Part shown: in pieces, positions 55,550-63,466 of the stretch | Position numbering within the stretch: the stretch's first letter is position 1 | Layout: the number at the start of each line of letters is the position of its first letter | Assembly (NCBI RefSeq): GCF_000018885.1 | Contig: NC_010168.1 | Coordinates: 1,798,001 to 1,862,000 of the forward strand | DNA length: 64,000 nt | Reading direction: 5' to 3' | Source of the DNA: Renibacterium salmoninarum ATCC 33209 | GTDB taxonomy: Bacteria > Actinomycetota > Actinomycetes > Actinomycetales > Micrococcaceae | Notes under the pieces: generated by a model | The model's input: only the letters and a program-made list of their open reading frames with translations | What the model was told of the DNA's origin: nothing | Database searches by the model: none | Made by a program: the position numbers and the translations under genes

Positions 55550-56617
55550 CTAGGGAACGCGATACATCCAGCGGTCAGTGTAGAACTTTGCGGTAACTAA
55601 ATCATTTGCCGCATCGATATCTGCTGCGGAAAGGGATACTCGCTTAGCGGTATGGAGCTCCTCGAAAGTGGTCATCATAGTGTCGATGATGGCCTCTCGA
55701 GCCAATCCAGTTTGCCGTCTCAGCGGGTCTACCCGCTTTTTCGCCGAAGCGATGCCCTTGTCAGAGAGCTTTTCTCTGCCAATCCGCAGCACCTGAGTCA
55801 TTTTGTCCGCATCGATGTCATAGGACATCGATGCGTGGTGCAACATGCCACCATTGCTAAACCGCTTTTGCGCTGCGCCGCCGATTTTTCCTTGATCCGT
55901 AGCAATATCGTTAAGCGGCACATAGTGTGCAGAAATACCGAGTTTGGCCAAACTTGCCATCACCCAGCTGTCCAAAAACGGGTAAGAATCAGCAAAGCTC
56001 AGGCCGTCAACCAGGCTTTGCGGCACATAAAGCGAGTAGGTAATCGCGTTGCCGGGTTCCATAAACATCGCGCCGCCACCGCTAATTCGACGCACCACGG
56101 TGACACCGAAGCGTTCCGCACCTTCGGCGTCGACCTCGTTGCGCACCGACTGGAAGCTGCCAATAACCACCGACGGCGCCTGCCACTCCCAGAACCGCAG
56201 CGTAGGTTTGCGCAGGCCCGCACCGACTTGTCTGGTGAGGACCTCGTCCATCGCCACATGCTGATAGGTGTCCAGCGGGGTTGGCGGAATGATCTCGAAT
56301 TCGTGATCTGCCCAGGTGGTGGCCTTCTTCAGTGCGCGACGTACCGCCACGGCAACTGCCTCGGCCGAAAAGCCGAACAACACGGCATCTGGACGCAAAC
56401 CACCGCCTACGGCAGCTGCCAATTCTCGGGCAGAAGTTTCCACTGATAGTCCGGTCAAGGCGGCATTGATTTCATCAAGCGCCTCATCTGGCTCCAAGAA
56501 GAAATCACCATTGATCGACACTCCCTGCAGAACCCCGTCGGAGACCTCTAAATCAGCAACGACAAGTTTTCCGCCCGGTACCTTGTCCTCACCATGGAAG
56601 GTCGCCATTTCAGCCAA
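55550..56617 (-). CDS. Lipoate-protein ligase A family protein
   Basis: A 355-residue protein. The biotin/lipoate-ligase catalytic domain occupies about residues 110-300: SVVIGSFQSVRNEVD, the RRISGGGAMFMEPGNAITYSLY loop and GKIGGAAQKR with the catalytic Lys. The first 100 residues resemble the separate accessory domain usually found at the C-terminus of LplA. The order is thus reversed compared with E. coli LplA but common in actinobacteria. I accept the TTG start because AAGGAG lies 6 bp ahead; ATG at 56608 would be 15 bp away. It probably attaches lipoate to 2-oxoacid dehydrogenases. Confidence 0.85.
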   Translation of the reverse strand: MAEMATFHGEDKVPGGKLVVADLEVSDGVLQGVSINGDFFLEPDEALDEINAALTGLSVETSARELAAAVGGGLRPDAVLFGFSAEAVAVAVRRALKKATTWADHEFEIIPPTPLDTYQHVAMDEVLTRQVGAGLRKPTLRFWEWQAPSVVIGSFQSVRNEVDAEGAERFGVTVVRRISGGGAMFMEPGNAITYSLYVPQSLVDGLSFADSYPFLDSWVMASLAKLGISAHYVPLNDIATDQGKIGGAAQKRFSNGGMLHHASMSYDIDADKMTQVLRIGREKLSDKGIASAKKRVDPLRRQTGLAREAIIDTMMTTFEELHTAKRVSLSAADIDAANDLVTAKFYTDRWMYRVP

Positions 56618-56706
56618 TCAAGACTCCTTCTGAGCCGCAATACGCCGTTCAAATCTCAAATCTAGCTTAGTGCGTTCAAGCACCTAACTCGCACCCGCGG
56701 AGACCC

Positions 56707-56770
56707 TCTCAAGCCAATCGAAAGGGCCGGAACACCATCTGGTGTTCCGGCCCTTTCGATTGGCTTGAGA
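56707..56770. terminator. Terminator of rpmE2 with a 30-bp perfect stem
   Basis: Arms of 30 bp (56707-56736 and 56741-56770) are exact inverted copies with a 4-nt loop (atct). The hairpin begins 4 bp after the rpmE2 stop codon, so it terminates that transcript. It lies about 90 bp upstream of the lipoate-ligase start and should insulate that gene. Confidence 0.9.
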
Positions 56771-56774
56771 AGAA

Positions 56775-57029
56775 TTACTTCTTGCCGAAGCCTTTGAAGC
56801 GTGCGTTGAAGCGCTCGACGCGGCCAGCGCTGTCCATGATGCGCTGCTTGCCGGTGTAGAACGGGTGGCTCTCGGAGGAGATTTCGACGTCGATGACCGG
56901 GTAAGTCTTGCCGTCTTCCCATTCGATGGTCTTGTCAGAGGAGACCGTCGAGCGAGTGAGGAACTTGGCGCCAGAGGCCAAATCGTTGAAGACAACTGCT
57001 TCGTACTTCGGGTGGATATCGCTTTTCAC
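56775..57029 (-). CDS. rpmE2: 50S ribosomal protein L31 type B
   Basis: An 84-residue ribosomal protein of the zinc-free (C-minus) L31 type: [16 protein letters not shown], then [28 protein letters not shown]. It lacks the CxxC pairs of type A L31. Type B forms often replace the zinc form under zinc shortage, under Zur control; I see no clear Zur box upstream. The start is GTG. It stands alone with its own strong terminator. Confidence 0.95.
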
Positions 57030-57197
57030 GTTTATGCCTTATTCTAGGGTGGGCCTGGATTTTGCCAGCCCCGGTGCTACACGGATAGGAGTTGCTGCCA
57101 GATTCTGAGGTGTTCACGACACGTCAAAACCGCACAGACCAACAATCAAGCTTACCGTGCTTGACGCCAAATGGTGAATTCGCTGTCGAACAGCTTG

Positions 57198-57662
57198 TTA
57201 GGCGCGCGCCTTCAGCGCCGCGAGTGCCTGATCCGCGTGCCCGTTCATATCCGTTTCACTGGAAATCACATCCAGCACTCGAAAATCGCTATCAATCACA
57301 AAGGTGGCCCGTTTGACCGGCAAGGCCTTGGCAAGTAGGTAACGCTTGACACCGAAAGCCTCCGCCACTTCACCTTCGGCATCCGAGAGTAGCAGATACT
57401 CAGTGTTAGTTTTCTGCGCAAATTCGGCTTGGCGCTCCACGCTATCCCGGCTAATACCAACCTGTTGCGCACCCTGGGCTTTGAACTCCGCGTCGATATC
57501 CCGGAAGTGACAAACCTCTTTGGTGCAGCCGCCACTCATTGCGACCGGATAAAAGAAAAGCACCACCGGTCCGTTGGCCAGCAATGAGCTCAATTTTCGC
57601 AGTTCACCGGTTTGATCGGGCAGTTCAAAGTCTTGGACTAGATCACCTTTGCGCATGGGCAC
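57198..57662 (-). CDS. Peroxiredoxin, BCP type
   Basis: A 154-residue thiol peroxidase reducing hydroperoxides. The core starts GDLVQDFELPDQTGE. The peroxidatic Cys46 and probable resolving Cys51 occur in SGGCTKEVCHF, the BCP/PrxQ pattern. The VGISRDSVERQAEF and LLSDAEGEVAEAFGV segments follow the family. In the family the residue before the Cys region is usually TPGCT; here it is SGGCT. The start is GTG 57662 or ATG 57656, neither with a good ribosome site. It follows the RNA methyltransferase by 3 bp. Confidence 0.92.
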   Translation of the reverse strand: MPMRKGDLVQDFELPDQTGELRKLSSLLANGPVVLFFYPVAMSGGCTKEVCHFRDIDAEFKAQGAQQVGISRDSVERQAEFAQKTNTEYLLLSDAEGEVAEAFGVKRYLLAKALPVKRATFVIDSDFRVLDVISSETDMNGHADQALAALKARA

Positions 57663-57665
57663 AGA

Positions 57666-58496
57666 CTACCGCGAGGCGCTGTGCACGCGCTGAGCTTCAG
57701 ATCTAACCGCCCAGAACGCTACCGCCGAGGCCGCCGCCACGTTCAGCGAATCCACACCGCCGCTCATCGGGATCATCACCGTTTGGTCGACTTCGGCGAG
57801 TACCGGCGCGCTCGGCCCCTCCCCCTCAGTACCCAAAATCAGCGCTAATCGCTCAGGCAGCTTAGTTGCGAGCTCATCCAGGGTCATCGAATCTTGTTCC
57901 AAAGCCAGTGCAACTGTGCTGAAACCCGCACTCTTCAGCTTTGACAAGTCTTCGGGCCATTGCGTCAACCGCGCCCACGGGACTTGAAAGACAGCCCCCA
58001 TGCTGACTCTGATACTTCGTCGGTACAACGGGTCGGCGCAACGCGGCGAAATCAGTACCGCATCAATTTCCAAAGCCGCTGCCGAGCGAAAAATCGCGCC
58101 CAGGTTAGTGTGATCAACAATGTCTTCCAGCACTGCCACTCTGCGTGCACCGGACAATAGGCTGACAAAGTCAATTGGCTCGGGTCGGTTCATCGCGGCT
58201 AAGGCGCCACGGTGCAAATGAAATCCGGTGATCTCTTCTAGCACCGCATCTGAACCGCAATAGACCGGAATATCCGGATACGCCTCGAAGACATCGGCCA
58301 AACTTTCCAGCCATTTTTCTGCCATAAAAAACGACCGCGGCTGGTGCCCGGTAGCTAGCGCACGCCGAAGAACTTTCGAGCTCTCTGCGATGTATAAGCC
58401 CTGCTCAGCTTCTACACTGCGACGCAGCTGAGTGTCGGTGAGCTTGCTGTAATCTTTGACCCGCTCATCAGCAGCACTCGATAGCTGAATGATCAT
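57666..58496 (-). CDS. TrmH/SpoU family RNA 2'-O-methyltransferase
   Basis: A 276-residue SPOUT-fold RNA methyltransferase. I use ATG 58496, with AGGGG six bases ahead, rather than TTG 58502. The N-terminal L30e-like RNA-binding region carries YIAESSKVLRRALATG. The knotted catalytic domain has motif 1 VLEDIVDHTNLGAIFRSAAAL, motif 2 LILGTEGEGPS and motif 3 VMIPMSGGVDSLNVAAASAVAFW. The target nucleotide in rRNA or tRNA cannot be told. It follows the TauE relic by 11 bp and precedes the peroxiredoxin. Confidence 0.92.
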   Translation of the reverse strand: MIIQLSSAADERVKDYSKLTDTQLRRSVEAEQGLYIAESSKVLRRALATGHQPRSFFMAEKWLESLADVFEAYPDIPVYCGSDAVLEEITGFHLHRGALAAMNRPEPIDFVSLLSGARRVAVLEDIVDHTNLGAIFRSAAALEIDAVLISPRCADPLYRRSIRVSMGAVFQVPWARLTQWPEDLSKLKSAGFSTVALALEQDSMTLDELATKLPERLALILGTEGEGPSAPVLAEVDQTVMIPMSGGVDSLNVAAASAVAFWAVRSEAQRVHSASR

Positions 58497-58506
58497 GCTC
58501 AACCCC

Positions 58507-59305
58507 TTAGGCCCAGCCCAGCAGCTTGCCGACCATAAAGTAGAGCGCCACTACACCAAGCAGCACGATGAAAGCACGCAGCACAATCGGTTTGAGTTTC
58601 CGGCCAACCTTGGAACCGATGTAGCCACCGATCAACGAAGAAACCGCGATCACGGCAACTACCGGCCAGGCGATTCGATCAAAAGCAAAAATTCAGATAA
58701 GACAGCGCTGCGACGACATTCACGCCGAGGACTAAGACGTTCTTCATCGCGTTGGCTGCTTGCATGGTGCCGCTGAGCAAGATGCCGAAAATGGCCACCA
58801 GTAAGATGCCTTGCGCGGCGACGAAATAACCGCCGTAAATGCCAACCAGAAAAACCAGCACGGTCAAGAGTACTGAGTGGCTCTTAGCTTTACTCTCGGG
58901 GGGGGTCTTCGCGGCCTCTCGGCGGGCGGCCATCCAACGCTGTAGCTTTGGCTGGAAAATCACCATGATCAGCGCCACAACAATCAGAATCGGTGCTACA
59001 ACGGCGAAAACGCTCGCCGGTAAATGTAGCAACAGCCAGGCGCCAATAATGCCGCCCAGCATCGAAGCCGGAAGCAGCTTCAGTACCTGGCCGCCAAGTC
59101 CTTTGAGTTCTTTTCGGTAACCCCAGGCCCCAGAAGCGTTGCCCGCCACTAGCCCAGTGGCATTGGAGATCGAAGCCGTCACCGGTAGGTAGCCTAGGGC
59201 GACCAAAACCGGAAACGTCACCAAGGTGCCCGAACCGACAACGGTATTGATCGTGCCAGCCCACAACCCGGCCAGCGCGATGATCGCGCCATGCCAAAAT
59301 TCCAC
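58507..59305 (-). pseudogene. TauE/SafE family sulfite exporter-like permease, frameshifted
   Basis: Would be an eight-helix permease of the TauE/SafE (TSUP) family. The first 205 residues are normal: GLWAGTINTVVGSGTLVTFPVLVALGY (family signature) and FLVGIYGGYFVAAQGILL for the second repeat. Near 58692 one extra base shifts the frame; corrected it reads ALSYLIFAFDRIAWPVV, GGYIGSKVGRKLKP and ends GKLLGWA with TAA at 58507. The 799-bp length fits one insertion. The truncated product lacks the last two helices. Start is GTG, 7 bp after the ABC ATPase stop. Confidence 0.87.
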
Positions 59306-59312
59306 TGCGAGG

Positions 59313-60101
59313 TCAGCTCTGTCGAGCGACGGCGCTATACCGACCGTCTTGGCGGCTAATCGTCAAAGGTAGCCCAAAGGTTGCAGATAAGTGTTCTTCA
59401 GTCAGTACCTCTGCCACCGGTCCCTGCGCAACCACGCCGCCGTCGCGCATCAACATCGCATGGGTGAAGCCCGGCGGTACCTCTTCGAGGTGATGGGTAA
59501 CCAAAACCATTGCCGGAGCGTCTTCATCATGCGCAAGCAGGCTAAGCCGGCGTAACAAATCCTCCCGGCCAGCAAGATCCAGTCCGGCGGCCGGTTCATC
59601 CAAAAGTAATAATTCCGGGTCCGTCATGAGCGCCCGGGCGATCTGTACCCGTTTGCGCTCACCTTCGCTCAAGGAAGAAAACGGTCGGTTGAGGAAAGTG
59701 GACATCCCCCAGGCATTCAAAAGCCCAAAGGCCCGTCGTTCGTCATCGCGCTCATAGTTCTCGCGCCAGCGACCCGTCACGCCATATGCCGCGGTGACCA
59801 CCACGTTGAGCACCTTCTCGTGTTCTGGAATCTGCTTGGCCAAAGCAGCGGAGGCTAGGCCGATCCGGGGACGCAATTCAAAGACGTCAACGGTCCCAAG
59901 CACTTCATCGAGGATGCCTGCAACGCCGGACGTCGGGTGGATCCTGGCGCCCGCTATCTGCAAAAGCGTCGTTTTGCCGGCGCCGTTGGGGCCCAAAACC
60001 ACCCATCGTTCGCCTTCTTTGATGCGCCAAGAAACATCATCCAATAAGGTCGTTTTGCCGCGTACAACCCGCACGGAAGCCAATTCGAGAACATCACCCA
60101 T
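59313..60101 (-). CDS. ABC transporter ATP-binding protein (ModF/YlmA-like)
   Basis: A 262-residue ATPase subunit. Walker A is GPNGAGKTT, the signature is SSLSEGERKRVQIARAL (LSEGE rather than LSGGQ), Walker B is LLLLDEPAAGLD, and the switch His is in LVTHHLEEVP. I start at ATG 60101 (MGDVLELASVRVVRG), which fits the family N-terminus; upstream in-frame codons reach into the divergent serB leader. No permease gene is adjacent apart from the unrelated TauE relic. The absence of a membrane partner suggests a regulatory or translation-type role, unproven. Confidence 0.88.
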   Translation of the reverse strand: MGDVLELASVRVVRGKTTLLDDVSWRIKEGERWVVLGPNGAGKTTLLQIAGARIHPTSGVAGILDEVLGTVDVFELRPRIGLASAALAKQIPEHEKVLNVVVTAAYGVTGRWRENYERDDERRAFGLLNAWGMSTFLNRPFSSLSEGERKRVQIARALMTDPELLLLDEPAAGLDLAGREDLLRRLSLLAHDEDAPAMVLVTHHLEEVPPGFTHAMLMRDGGVVAQGPVAEVLTEEHLSATFGLPLTISRQDGRYSAVARQS

Positions 60102-60165
60102 AACCATGACATTAGGCCACTTCATACATCGAACGCGAACCGTACTGCTCAGTAGACTAGAAGCC

Positions 60166-61056
60166 ATGCCAGCACTATTTACTGCATTCTGTTACACCTC
60201 AGCAACCAATTACTTACTGCCGGAGCCCTTTCTCGACGAAATTCGCCATTTTGGTGCAATCGTCGGAGCCGCCCGGAAGTTTAGTAGCCCTGATTATTCG
60301 GGCTATGCCATCGATGTCAAGACTGCGGATCGGCAGGGACTACGCCTAGCGCTCTCGGCAACGATTGCCGAGGCAACGCCAGCTGAGCAGCTTGAAATTT
60401 CGCTAGTTCCGGCAACTTTGCGCAGCAGTCAGCCGAAGCTCTTTGTGTTGGACGTTGATTCGACGCTTATCCAGCAAGAAGTCATTGAACTCTTGGCTTC
60501 ATACGCCGGTCGTGAGACCGAGGTGCGTCATGTTACCGAGGCGGCAATGCGCGGAGAGCTAGATTTTGCGCAGAGCTTGCATGCGAGAGTGGCTATGCTT
60601 GCGGGCTTACCGGAGACCGTACTTGACGAGGTGCAAGCTGCAATACGTTTTTCGCCCGGTGCTGAGCGGTTAGTCAGTGCTGCGGTTGCCAACGGGCACA
60701 AGGTAGCTGCTGTTTCTGGCGGCTTTACCCAAATTCTCGATCCGCTCGCCGCGCAATTGGGCCTGCATCACGCTGCGGCCAATGAGCTTGAAATAGTTTC
60801 CGGCCAACTAACCGGCCGAGTTCTTGGTGACGTGATTGATCGAGCGGCCAAAGAAAAAGCCCTCCGTCTCTGGGGTGAGACGGAAGGCATTCCCTTAGCG
60901 GCAACGATCGCCATCGGCGACGGCGCAAATGACCTCGACATGATGGCAGCAGCAGGGTTGAGCTTGGCTTACAACGCAAAACCGGCAGTCCGAGAAGCTG
61001 CCGATGCAGCTATCTGGCGATTAGATTTGGCTCTAGAGCTCGCTGGCATTCACTAG
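60166..61056 (+). CDS. serB: Phosphoserine phosphatase SerB
   Basis: A 296-residue enzyme that completes serine synthesis. I start at ATG 60166 (MPALFTAFCYTSATNY). Residues 1-90 form an ACT-like regulatory region. The HAD core has nucleophile Asp96 and acid/base Asp98 in LFVLDVDSTLIQQE, the SGGFTQILD motif with its Ser, and GDGANDLDMMAAAG. Motifs and length match actinobacterial SerB. It is divergent from the ABC ATPase with 64 bp between starts. Confidence 0.93.
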   Translation: MPALFTAFCYTSATNYLLPEPFLDEIRHFGAIVGAARKFSSPDYSGYAIDVKTADRQGLRLALSATIAEATPAEQLEISLVPATLRSSQPKLFVLDVDSTLIQQEVIELLASYAGRETEVRHVTEAAMRGELDFAQSLHARVAMLAGLPETVLDEVQAAIRFSPGAERLVSAAVANGHKVAAVSGGFTQILDPLAAQLGLHHAAANELEIVSGQLTGRVLGDVIDRAAKEKALRLWGETEGIPLAATIAIGDGANDLDMMAAAGLSLAYNAKPAVREAADAAIWRLDLALELAGIH

Positions 61057-61092
61057 TTCCAGCGAACTGGTTAGAGCGATTAACCAGCTGCG

Positions 61093-61836
61093 TTATTTCA
61101 AGAACGAAGCAGCTCCGCCGACATATTCGGTATGGCCAGTTGGCACGTCGGAAGTGACTGCCTTTGCCACTTCAGCTGCGAACTCGGCCACAGTGAACAA
61201 CTTGCCCGCCTCGGCACGGCGCGCTTCAACTGCCCCTGGCTGCGCACGGTCCAAAAGCGTCGCGGTAATTGTGCCTTCGATCATGTCGCCGGATACCACC
61301 ACGAAACTAATACCTTTGGCTTCCAGACCGAGGATCAGCTCACGCAATGCGTCCTCACCGGCACGCTTGCTTCGCGCAACTGGCTCGTAAGCGTCCATGA
61401 AACTAATTTGGTTGACGAAGTGCGCCTGGTGGCTAGTGATGAAAACCACGCGTGATCCAGACGGCATAACAGCTGTAGCAGCTTTGAGCATTGCTACTTG
61501 GGCATCTCGGTTGAGCTTGAGCGCGTAATCTTCGCCCATGTTGGTTTCCATGCCACCAGAGGCGTTGAGCACCAAAACGTCAAGCCCACCGAAGTTATCC
61601 AATGCAGCGTCTACCAAAGACTGCACGTCCTCGGCTGAGGTTAAATCTGCGCCAACGGCAACTGCTTTGCCACCGGCAGCCTCGATTTCGGCTACTACCT
61701 TGTTCGCACGCGGCGCTTTTTGCCGATAATTCACCACGACGGCTGCCCCATCAGCTGCCAAGAACTTAGCCACATCAGCGCCGATTCCGCGCGAGGATCC
61801 AGTGACTAGCGCGGTCTTTCCATTCAAATCTGCCAT
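61093..61836 (-). CDS. Short-chain dehydrogenase/reductase family oxidoreductase
   Basis: A 247-residue SDR. I start at ATG 61836, with GAAGGAAG ahead. The cofactor motif is TGSSRGIGADV, and LVLNASGGM is the NAG-type loop. The Ser is in VVFITSHQAHF (two positions after the usual site) and the YxxxK equivalent is YEPVARSKRAGED, where Tyr is displaced from Lys by seven residues rather than four. The catalytic geometry is therefore atypical. The gene follows fabG by 46 bp on the same strand, in the place taken by inhA in mycobacteria, but it is not InhA-like. Confidence 0.88.
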   Translation of the reverse strand: MADLNGKTALVTGSSRGIGADVAKFLAADGAAVVVNYRQKAPRANKVVAEIEAAGGKAVAVGADLTSAEDVQSLVDAALDNFGGLDVLVLNASGGMETNMGEDYALKLNRDAQVAMLKAATAVMPSGSRVVFITSHQAHFVNQISFMDAYEPVARSKRAGEDALRELILGLEAKGISFVVVSGDMIEGTITATLLDRAQPGAVEARRAEAGKLFTVAEFAAEVAKAVTSDVPTGHTEYVGGAASFLK

Positions 61837-61882
61837 CTTAGAACTTCCTTCAGTAGCCTTTTTCTTCAATGATTTCGGGAGC

Positions 61883-62605
61883 CTAGTGGCCCATGCCAAG
61901 GCCACCATCGACCGGGATGACGGCACCGGAAATATAGGCGGCCTCATCGCTGGAAAGCCAGCGAACGACGTCGGCCACTTCGGAGGCGTCGGCGAAACGG
62001 CCAGCGGGGATGGAGGCTAAATAATTCTTCTTCATCTCGTCCGAAAGTTCATCGGTCATATCAGTGCGGATCATGCCGGGCGCCACCACATTCGCGGTGA
62101 TGTTTCGCGAGCCAAGCTCACGAGTGAGCGAACGCGCGATTCCGATCATGCCTGCTTTTGACGCTGAATAGTTGATCTGCCCCGGAGCGCCAAGCAGTCC
62201 GCTCGCTGAGGAAATCAGCACTACTCGACCTTTGCGCAGTTTGATCATCCCTCGTGAAGCGCGCTTGATAACCCGGAAAGCGCCAGTCAGGTTGGTGTCG
62301 AGAACTGAGGTGAAGTCATCTTCGCTCATCCGGAGCAACAGCGTGTCCTTGGTAATGCCGGCATTGGCCACGAGAACTTCAACTGGGCCGTGCGCGGCTT
62401 CAACCGCTAGAAATGCTGCGTCGACACTGGCCTCATCGGTGACGTCGGCCTGTACGCCCAAGATGCCTTCTGGCAGCTCGCCGGCGCTTCGGTAGGTCAC
62501 CGCGACCTTATCGCCATTAGCCAGGAAGGACTTAGCAATAGCCAAACCGATCCCCCGGTTGCCACCAGTCACTAATACGCTACGTCCGCTTATCGGCTCG
62601 GCCAC
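61883..62605 (-). CDS. fabG: 3-oxoacyl-ACP reductase FabG
   Basis: A 240-residue SDR performing the first reduction in fatty-acid elongation. All features are canonical: TGGNRGIGLAI, VANAGITKDTLLLRM, Ser in VLISSASGLLGAPGQINYSASKAGMIG (with the YxxxK), and the VAPGMIRTDM and SGAVIPVDGGLGMGH C-terminal block. The start is GTG. It resembles mycobacterial FabG1 (MabA) in motif use. It is divergent from the DUF3099 gene. Confidence 0.93.
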   Translation of the reverse strand: MAEPISGRSVLVTGGNRGIGLAIAKSFLANGDKVAVTYRSAGELPEGILGVQADVTDEASVDAAFLAVEAAHGPVEVLVANAGITKDTLLLRMSEDDFTSVLDTNLTGAFRVIKRASRGMIKLRKGRVVLISSASGLLGAPGQINYSASKAGMIGIARSLTRELGSRNITANVVAPGMIRTDMTDELSDEMKKNYLASIPAGRFADASEVADVVRWLSSDEAAYISGAVIPVDGGLGMGH

Positions 62606-62825
62606 CTGTGCCCTCGTCTCTGTTCAGAAAATCTATGATGAAAAATCGCGTGTCCGCCTAGAATCTTATCGGCTTATGAGCACAACGGCGTCCGTACACG
62701 CCAAGCTTTGTTGGCCACAGTACTTCGATGTTTGGTGCCTTCAGCTCGCGGTGCGAGAATGGACTTGGAGGTTTTCTACAACGCTGAGAATTTCAGCTGT
62801 CGGGAAAAACAGGTCAAACAGACGC

Positions 62826-63230
62826 ATGAACAAACATCAGACTTTGGGTCAAGACTGTGATGTGGCAAACATCACCACAGCGCATACCTCGCATAGCGAT
62901 GACATGCGTTCGAGGATGATCAAATACGCGATCGCTATGGGCATTCGCATGGTCTGCTTGGTTTTGGTTTTCTTCCTCGATGGCTGGTGGAAAATTGTGC
63001 CGATCATTGGCGCAGTATTCTTGCCCTGGATCGCAGTAGTCATTGCCAATGGTGGCGGGGACACGTCAGACCCCAACGAAAACGCGCTGCTTGACCACGC
63101 GCCCCAGGCTGAGCTTTCCGAGCCTAATCTTGCACCAGCTGAAGGATCCGTCATCTTGCAAGGCAAGGTCATTCCCGACGACGACGGCCCGGTGAGCGGC
63201 ACCAGTCAAGCCAAGGGCAGCGCTCAATGA
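62826..63230 (+). CDS. DUF3099 family membrane protein
   Basis: A 134-residue protein. I start at ATG 62826 (MNKHQTLGQD); the reading is open further upstream but that part shows no conservation pattern and has poor codon usage. The family core is DVANITTAHTSHSDDMRSRMIKYAIAMGIRM followed by two adjacent membrane helices (VCLVLVFFLDGWWKIVPIIG and AVFLPWIAVVIANGG) and a disordered acidic tail. Function unknown; restricted to actinobacteria. Stop overlaps the next gene's start (ATGA). Confidence 0.87.
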   Translation: MNKHQTLGQDCDVANITTAHTSHSDDMRSRMIKYAIAMGIRMVCLVLVFFLDGWWKIVPIIGAVFLPWIAVVIANGGGDTSDPNENALLDHAPQAELSEPNLAPAEGSVILQGKVIPDDDGPVSGTSQAKGSAQ

Positions 63231-63466
63231 GCTTTTTGGACAGCCTGGGCAACCCCGAAACTCCGGGAACAACGCAATGCGCCCGTAAAGGATGCCGGCA
63301 GGCAGCACAGTGGAGTATTCGCTGGAATAATCCCAAAGTTCACACGGCAGACCGACTCAAAGTGTGGCTAGCCTGCGATGAACATCGAGCCTGGCTTGAG
63401 GACTATCTCAGTGTTCGGGGATTCTTCCGAGACACTGTCCGTTTCCAGCCGGAGGTAGCTAGCTGA
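63227..63466 (+). CDS. Small conserved actinobacterial zinc-ribbon-like protein
   Basis: A 79-residue protein starting MSFLDSLGNPETPG. Four potential metal ligands are arranged as CARKGC and CDEH (LACDEHRAWLEDYL), consistent with a small zinc-binding fold. Proteins of this shape are conserved in Micrococcaceae between the DUF3099 gene and surf1; some databases label them acetone carboxylase-related, a name I think has no basis. Overlaps both neighbours (4 bp and 1 bp), so it is co-transcribed. Confidence 0.8.
   Translation: MSFLDSLGNPETPGTTQCARKGCRQAAQWSIRWNNPKVHTADRLKVWLACDEHRAWLEDYLSVRGFFRDTVRFQPEVAS

Noticed and set aside
59794..60165. Long N-terminal extension of SerB
   Set aside because: It lies antisense to the ABC ATPase gene; the ATG at 60166 gives the normal SerB length.
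62559..62825. N-terminal extension of the DUF3099 protein
   Set aside because: It begins antisense inside fabG and has no conserved pattern; the ATG at 62826 fits the family core.
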